From: Eremothecium cymbalariae DBVPG#7215
Lineage: Eukaryota > Ascomycota > Saccharomycetes > Saccharomycetales > Saccharomycetaceae
Assembly (NCBI RefSeq): GCF_000235365.1
Contig: NC_016456.1
Location: forward strand, 372,001-436,000
Length of the DNA stretch: 64,000 nt
Direction of reading: 5' to 3'
Positions 59,406 through 64,000 of this stretch are shown here, piece by piece. The translations under genes and the position numbers were made by a program. How positions within the stretch are numbered: position 1 is the stretch's first letter; each line of letters opens with the position of its first letter. Below the pieces are notes generated by a model, which did not search any database, had not been told where the DNA came from, and worked only from the letters and a program-made list of their open reading frames with translations.

Positions 59406-62297
59406 ATGTCCGAGGGATCACTTAAGCTTTCCCATTTTGATGACTTGGAATCACACAAAGAAAATATTGTTCCATTGAGAGATGGTCGATCTGCAAAACG
59501 ACTAAGTGAGTCCTTACAACAATCTATAAAAGATCTTGCAGAAATAAGACTGTCATATGAGAAGCGACTTATGGAGGAACTTGAGGAAATAGATGACCCA
59601 TTGGAGTTATATCTTGATTATATATCATGGATTAACGATGCATACCCTCAGGGTGCCACAAATAAACAAAGTGGGATGGTGGATATAATGGAACGTTGTT
59701 TGAATTACTTTAAGGACGTTGATATATACAAAAATGATCCTAGGTATTTGAAAATATGGATCTGGTATATTGAATTATTTGTGCATGGGTTGCAAGAAAA
59801 AAAGGACATATTTGTGCATCTATTGAGGAGGAAGATTGGAGAGAAGTTGGCATTGTATTATGAGGAGTTTGCTAACTTGCTTTGCCAACGTAGGGAGTTT
59901 GGCAATGCCCTCCATATTTTGAAACGTGGTATTGAACATAATTCTAGACCTTTACAAAGACTTCGAAAGACTTTAACAGAGGTGGAACAAAAATTACATG
60001 AGGATGGTTATGGGGTTGATGATTTGCGTTCTACCGAAGACCTTTCGGAATTGAATTCTGATCTTATTTTGGGTAGAGGAAGATCAGAAATATATCAAGG
60101 GCATCCTATAGTTAGACGGCCGGCTTCTTCTAATAGTGGCAAGATGCAAATCTTTAAAGATGAATTACAACAGGATTCGGAAGGCATCGGTTGGAAGCAA
60201 TCGGGATGGGAGCATATAGATATAAAGGAGGAGAGGGGGAAAGAAAACAAACTGCAGTCAGTTCCAATCACATCAGGTGTAAAGACTGAAAAATTAGCGC
60301 AGCTACCTGTAATTAAGCGTGACATTGAAAAACTTCCCATATTTCAGGATTCCTTGGGAAGAAGTGACCCAGTGTACAAAATCTTGGAACAAGCTGGAAG
60401 AAAACCCGAGAAGATAGACTGTAACTTTAACCTTCTATACCCGGCTGATGGTGAGGAGTTTTGCATTGAGGAGATTTTGGCAATCGCTAGAAATGTTTAC
60501 TATAAGAAAAATAGTGCTAAGGTGAATCACTCTACTCCCAACCGGAGCACTCCAAACAGGAACAAAAGGAGAAAACCTGTATTGCAAGATAAGGTAGAGA
60601 CTCCCACACAACATGTTTCATCCCCAAATCAAATAGAAATTAATTCGCCTGAATACAAAAAGGTAACAACCACATCGATTCTTCCTTTGAAGGACGAAAA
60701 TGTGGAGGACAATACTAATTATTCTGAAGGAAAACCGAGATCACCAACTGTTACTATGTTTTCAAAGGACGCTATGAAAGAAGTGTACTCAATGTTTAAC
60801 CAAAACTACGCAGATCCTAAGCACTTATCAGATAATGACGATACCACTAGTAAATTTGCCGTTTTTGAGAACTTTACAGAGGAATTTACAAGGAAGAATA
60901 TGGATGATTTAACAGAAGTTAAACCATCTGACGTTGAGACAACTCCATATAGAGATGAAGAACAAAAAGATTCGGGAACATCAAAGGAAGTTATAACACC
61001 AACTTACAAGAGCAAACTTCAAGATTATATGACACCTATTCAGGAACGTACGGAGTCCACTTTCAGAATGATGACAAGTCAGGAGGATGGAGGAGCATTC
61101 CGAAGGCAGAGTGATGTGTTATCAGTTAATACAGCCGAAAGTTCGCCTTTTCTGACACAACCTCAGGATCCAAATATAATTCACCAGGGAATTGTAAATA
61201 ATCCACTTAGCAATACATTAAGGACAGAATTGCTACAGTCATTGCAGCCGGGTTTATATACTTACGAAAATTACTACGAATATACACAACCTTTAAAAAT
61301 GAGCGCCCTTTTAAAAAAAATTCATAAAGTCACGAAGAATGTTAATAAGAATCCAATTGTCGATTTCAAGAAAACGAATGATTTGTATTGTATCCGTAGC
61401 AAATTAGGTGAAGGTGGGTATGCCACTGTTTACTTGGCTGAATCAAGCACTGGACAATTAAGGGCTTTGAAAGTTGAAAAACCAGCAAGCGTTTGGGAAT
61501 TTTATATTTTGAAGCAAGTTGAAAAGAGATTAGAACGTTCCATAATTTTGAAATCAATTATAAACGTTGGTGCATTGCATTGTTTTCAAGATGAAAGTTA
61601 CTTGGTATTAAATTACGCTAGCCAAGGCACTATATTAGACTTAATCAATCTGGAGAAAAGAAGATCTGGGTCTCCATTGGATGAATGTTTATGTATGTTT
61701 ATTACTGTTGAGTTGATGAAAGTTATACAGTGTATTCATGAAGTTGGAATAATTCATGGGGATGTAAAACCAGACAATTGTATGATACGTTTCGAGTATT
61801 GCGATTTATTGGGAGATTATAATCCCTATGGCCAGAACGGTTGGTCCAGCAAGGGTATCTTTCTAATCGATTTTGGTAGATCGTTTGATTTAACACTATT
61901 CCCAATGGGAACCAAGTTTACTGCAAACTGGGCCACTGATCAGCAGGATTGTCCAGAAATGAGGGAAAGTAAACCATGGAGTTATGAAGCAGATTATTAT
62001 GGGTTAGCAGGTATCATACATGCAATGCTATTTGGTAAATATATTGAGACCACTAAATTTCGAGATGGTACGTACAAGTTATCTAATAGCTTGAAAAGGT
62101 ATTGGAAGAAAGATATATGGGCCCCATTATTTGATGTTTTACTGAATAGTGGTAAACATGGAGACCAACTTCCTATAATTTCAAAACTTGAAAACCACAG
62201 GTCACAAATCGAAAAGTATCTTGAACGAGAGACGAGCACCAAATTGAGAAATATGATCCTCACACTAGAATCTGAATTATCTAGATTTAAACAATAA
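59406..62297 (+). CDS. Unsplit Mad3/Bub1 spindle-checkpoint protein with kinase
   Basis: Spindle assembly checkpoint protein combining Mad3 and Bub1 features. In 963 residues: KEN box at 18-20 in a Mad3-like start (SHKENIVPLRDGRSAKR), TPR-type domain (about 40-200; AYPQGATNKQSGM), a second KEN box at 279-281 (RGKENKL), GLEBS Bub3-binding motif at about 350-366 (EEFCIEEILAIARNV), a disordered middle with many Ser/Thr, and a C-terminal kinase. The kinase has Gly loop GEGGYATV (668), Lys689, HGDVKPDN (784-791) and DFG (822), all intact. S. cerevisiae has Mad3 (515 residues, no kinase) and Bub1 (1021, with kinase) from the WGD; here one gene at the MAD3 locus (beside VTC4 and CCT3) has both sets. 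Name BUB1 or MAD3 would be arbitrary. Confidence 0.95.
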   Translation: MSEGSLKLSHFDDLESHKENIVPLRDGRSAKRLSESLQQSIKDLAEIRLSYEKRLMEELEEIDDPLELYLDYISWINDAYPQGATNKQSGMVDIMERCLNYFKDVDIYKNDPRYLKIWIWYIELFVHGLQEKKDIFVHLLRRKIGEKLALYYEEFANLLCQRREFGNALHILKRGIEHNSRPLQRLRKTLTEVEQKLHEDGYGVDDLRSTEDLSELNSDLILGRGRSEIYQGHPIVRRPASSNSGKMQIFKDELQQDSEGIGWKQSGWEHIDIKEERGKENKLQSVPITSGVKTEKLAQLPVIKRDIEKLPIFQDSLGRSDPVYKILEQAGRKPEKIDCNFNLLYPADGEEFCIEEILAIARNVYYKKNSAKVNHSTPNRSTPNRNKRRKPVLQDKVETPTQHVSSPNQIEINSPEYKKVTTTSILPLKDENVEDNTNYSEGKPRSPTVTMFSKDAMKEVYSMFNQNYADPKHLSDNDDTTSKFAVFENFTEEFTRKNMDDLTEVKPSDVETTPYRDEEQKDSGTSKEVITPTYKSKLQDYMTPIQERTESTFRMMTSQEDGGAFRRQSDVLSVNTAESSPFLTQPQDPNIIHQGIVNNPLSNTLRTELLQSLQPGLYTYENYYEYTQPLKMSALLKKIHKVTKNVNKNPIVDFKKTNDLYCIRSKLGEGGYATVYLAESSTGQLRALKVEKPASVWEFYILKQVEKRLERSIILKSIINVGALHCFQDESYLVLNYASQGTILDLINLEKRRSGSPLDECLCMFITVELMKVIQCIHEVGIIHGDVKPDNCMIRFEYCDLLGDYNPYGQNGWSSKGIFLIDFGRSFDLTLFPMGTKFTANWATDQQDCPEMRESKPWSYEADYYGLAGIIHAMLFGKYIETTKFRDGTYKLSNSLKRYWKKDIWAPLFDVLLNSGKHGDQLPIISKLENHRSQIEKYLERETSTKLRNMILTLESELSRFKQ

Positions 62298-62309
62298 GTG
62301 AGCCATTCG

Positions 62310-62328
62310 CAGACACCTTAGGTGTCTG
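62310..62328. terminator. Perfect hairpin between convergent genes
   Basis: CAGACACC and GGTGTCTG form a perfect 8-bp stem with loop TTA. It starts 13 bases after the MAD3/BUB1 stop, in the 140-base gap before CCT3. It could form in transcripts from both strands and perhaps helps end transcription; yeast terminators do not need hairpins, so the role is a guess. Confidence 0.5.
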
Positions 62329-62438
62329 ATTGCCTAAAATAATATATATAGGGTTCACTGATCTTTAAAAATGAACTTATTTTTATTATACAGGATAAGT
62401 GTTAATGAGTTAATATTATAAATCAGATGCGAAGCAGA

Positions 62439-64000
62439 TTATGTCTCCTGTTTTTTAACACCGCTCACAATATCGTCAACTCTTAGAAGTAGACAGGCAC
62501 TTTCAATAGCAGTTTTTATGCTCTGTTGCTTGATGACTTCTGGTTCCCAAATACCATAATCTCCCATATCAACAATTTTGCCAGCCTCACCATCGATACC
62601 ATATGTAAAGTTACCTTGAGCATGCTTGGCGCGTAATTGTGACAATATTCTTATTGGATTTCCACCAGCGTTCTGAATTAGAGTACGTGGGATGCATTCC
62701 ATTGCATCTGCAACTGCTTGGTAAGGCCATTGCTGGATACCTTCCAACTGCTTAGCGCGTTCAGCTAACTTAACGGATACGGCCATTTCAGTAGCACCAC
62801 CACCAGGAGACAAAGATGGGGAGAGCATCACATTACGAGTAACAGCCATAGCATCCTGTAAGTTACGCTCAATTTCGTTTAATATATCCTTAGATGGGCC
62901 TCTTAAAACAATTGTACAAGCTCTTGGTGCTTTGCATTCTTCTAAGAAAGTGAAGTATTCGTCACCTATCAACTCAACTTTGAACAAACCACATTGTACG
63001 CCCACATCGGAATCTTTCAAGTCTTCCACGCGGTTTACAATAGTGGCACCAGTAACCCTGGCAATTCTATTATTATCAGACTTTCTGACCCTTCTCAACA
63101 CGCTACAACCGCCTTTTAAAAGGAAATGCTGGGCCAAATCTGAAACACCCTTTTCCGTGATGACTACATCAGGGTTGACCGCCAAAACCTGCTCACACAT
63201 TATTTTAACTTGTTCTTCCTCAATCTGCAAAATTCTGTTCCAATCTGCTTCCTTAGTAATCTCAATGTTGGTTTGAGACTCTCCCTTCTTATATTCTAGA
63301 GGGCAATCCAAAAGCACAACACGAGGGTTCGCTACACGACGAGACATCTTAGGATGCACAACATCTTTGTTCAACATCACGCCATGCAATACTTCGGAAT
63401 CCATAACGTCACCACCTGGAAGTTTTTCGATACGCGCATATCTCTTGATGTCTATCTCATAATTAGGTTCTCCCTCCAAATTCACACCCAAATCAACACG
63501 AACAATCTTGACTGCATTCAAAGCAAGCTCACACATCTTTTCAGACCAATGGTTAACATACTTAGTGCCAATTGCAGCATGGATTAGCTTCTTCATAGCC
63601 TGGTCGTTGTCCACGTCCACAGGTTTACTAACTTGCTTCACCACTTCCAATGCATCTCCAAGAGCTCTCTTCAACGCCTGGATGATAATCACAGGATGGA
63701 TCTTCTTTTCTAGTATATATGGCGCACATTGAGCCAAAAGCTCCCCAGCCAAAATAATCACAGTCGTCGTACCATCACCAACCTCCTCATCTTGAGTTCT
63801 AGACAACTCCAACATCGACTTCGCAGCCGGATGTGCAACATCTATCTCCCGCAAAATAGCATGTCCGTCATTCGTTAAAACTAACCCTCCCATCGGATCT
63901 AACAACATCTTCAACATCGCCTTGGGCCCCAAACACGTCCGGATCACATCAGCAACCGCTTTCGCTGCAGTAATATTAGAAATCTGAGCTTCACGTCCAC
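62439..64000 (-). CDS. CCT3: TRiC/CCT chaperonin gamma subunit (5' end outside window)
   Basis: Cytosolic group II chaperonin subunit, folding actin, tubulin and others. The frame is open to the window edge, about 520 residues of a usual 534; roughly 15 N-terminal residues are missing, as the first seen are GREAQISNITAAKAVAD. The internal Met followed by IRTCLGPKAMLKMLLDPMGG is not the start. ATP-binding motifs are intact: LDPMGGLVLTNDGHAILRE and VGDGTTTVIILAGELL, then SPGGGATEMAVSVKL and GIWEPEVIKQQS. C-terminus RVDDIVSGVKKQET. Orthologue YJL014W. Confidence 0.97.
   Translation of the reverse strand, partial: GREAQISNITAAKAVADVIRTCLGPKAMLKMLLDPMGGLVLTNDGHAILREIDVAHPAAKSMLELSRTQDEEVGDGTTTVIILAGELLAQCAPYILEKKIHPVIIIQALKRALGDALEVVKQVSKPVDVDNDQAMKKLIHAAIGTKYVNHWSEKMCELALNAVKIVRVDLGVNLEGEPNYEIDIKRYARIEKLPGGDVMDSEVLHGVMLNKDVVHPKMSRRVANPRVVLLDCPLEYKKGESQTNIEITKEADWNRILQIEEEQVKIMCEQVLAVNPDVVITEKGVSDLAQHFLLKGGCSVLRRVRKSDNNRIARVTGATIVNRVEDLKDSDVGVQCGLFKVELIGDEYFTFLEECKAPRACTIVLRGPSKDILNEIERNLQDAMAVTRNVMLSPSLSPGGGATEMAVSVKLAERAKQLEGIQQWPYQAVADAMECIPRTLIQNAGGNPIRILSQLRAKHAQGNFTYGIDGEAGKIVDMGDYGIWEPEVIKQQSIKTAIESACLLLRVDDIVSGVKKQET

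Noticed and set aside
1..64000. CRISPR array, phage or plasmid-origin elements
   Set aside because: Nuclear yeast DNA with ordinary gene spacing; no spaced direct repeats, integrase or replication genes.

Overview
The window is a gene-dense, essentially intron-poor stretch of nuclear DNA from a budding yeast of the Saccharomycetaceae. I read 33 protein-coding genes plus one intron-containing tRNA-Phe gene; 31 of the proteins match well-known S. cerevisiae families by motif, length and neighbour order. The base composition looks moderately AT-rich (my impression, not computed). The lineage looks like a non-whole-genome-duplication (non-WGD) yeast: genes that in S. cerevisiae lie on two separate chromosome tracks (YNL132W to YNL118C and YHR124W to YHR116W) are interleaved here in one consistent order with consistent strand; TOM70/TOM71 and CPT1/EPT1 each appear as one gene; and the BUB1/MAD3 pair appears as one protein with both a MAD3-like N-terminus and a BUB1 kinase domain. 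I cannot name the species; Eremothecium, Kluyveromyces or Lachancea relatives would all fit.

Layout. Block A (1-13.3 kb): OSH3 (cut by the left edge), DAD4, NOP10, an unrecognised single-span membrane protein, SWA2, ERG7, YFT2, MCM21 (one intron) and HIM1. Junction 1 (13.3-14.6 kb) has no protein gene but holds a paired E-box palindrome, degenerate short repeats and tRNA-Phe(GAA). Block B (14.6-55 kb): NDT80, KRE33, TOM22, CPT1/EPT1 (one intron), CIA2, NRK1, TEP1, LSM12, FAR11, SPC98, NAF1, MSH1, SET1, ORC6, NMA111, MRP35, an unrecognised acidic protein, TOM70, COX23, NCS2 and DCP2. Junction 2 (55-56.9 kb) carries short repeats and a gene of the CA3427-like periplasmic-binding-protein-fold family. 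Block C (56.9-64 kb): VTC4, the MAD3/BUB1 gene, and CCT3 (cut by the right edge).

The genes do not form an operon or cluster with one job; they are mostly housekeeping: chromosome segregation and replication (DAD4, MCM21, SPC98, ORC6, MAD3/BUB1), chromatin and RNA (SET1, NAF1, NOP10, KRE33, NCS2, DCP2, LSM12), mitochondria (TOM22, TOM70, COX23, MSH1, MRP35), lipids (OSH3, ERG7, YFT2, CPT1), NAD and phosphate metabolism (NRK1, VTC4), and meiosis (NDT80). I see no plausible wholly new multi-gene system. The best leads are the unsplit MAD3/BUB1 protein, the bacterial-looking CA3427-like gene at a synteny break, two unrecognised genes, a competing 3' splice site in CPT1, overlapping gene ends on an inverted repeat (YFT2/MCM21), and a possible structured RNA near 3.9 kb.
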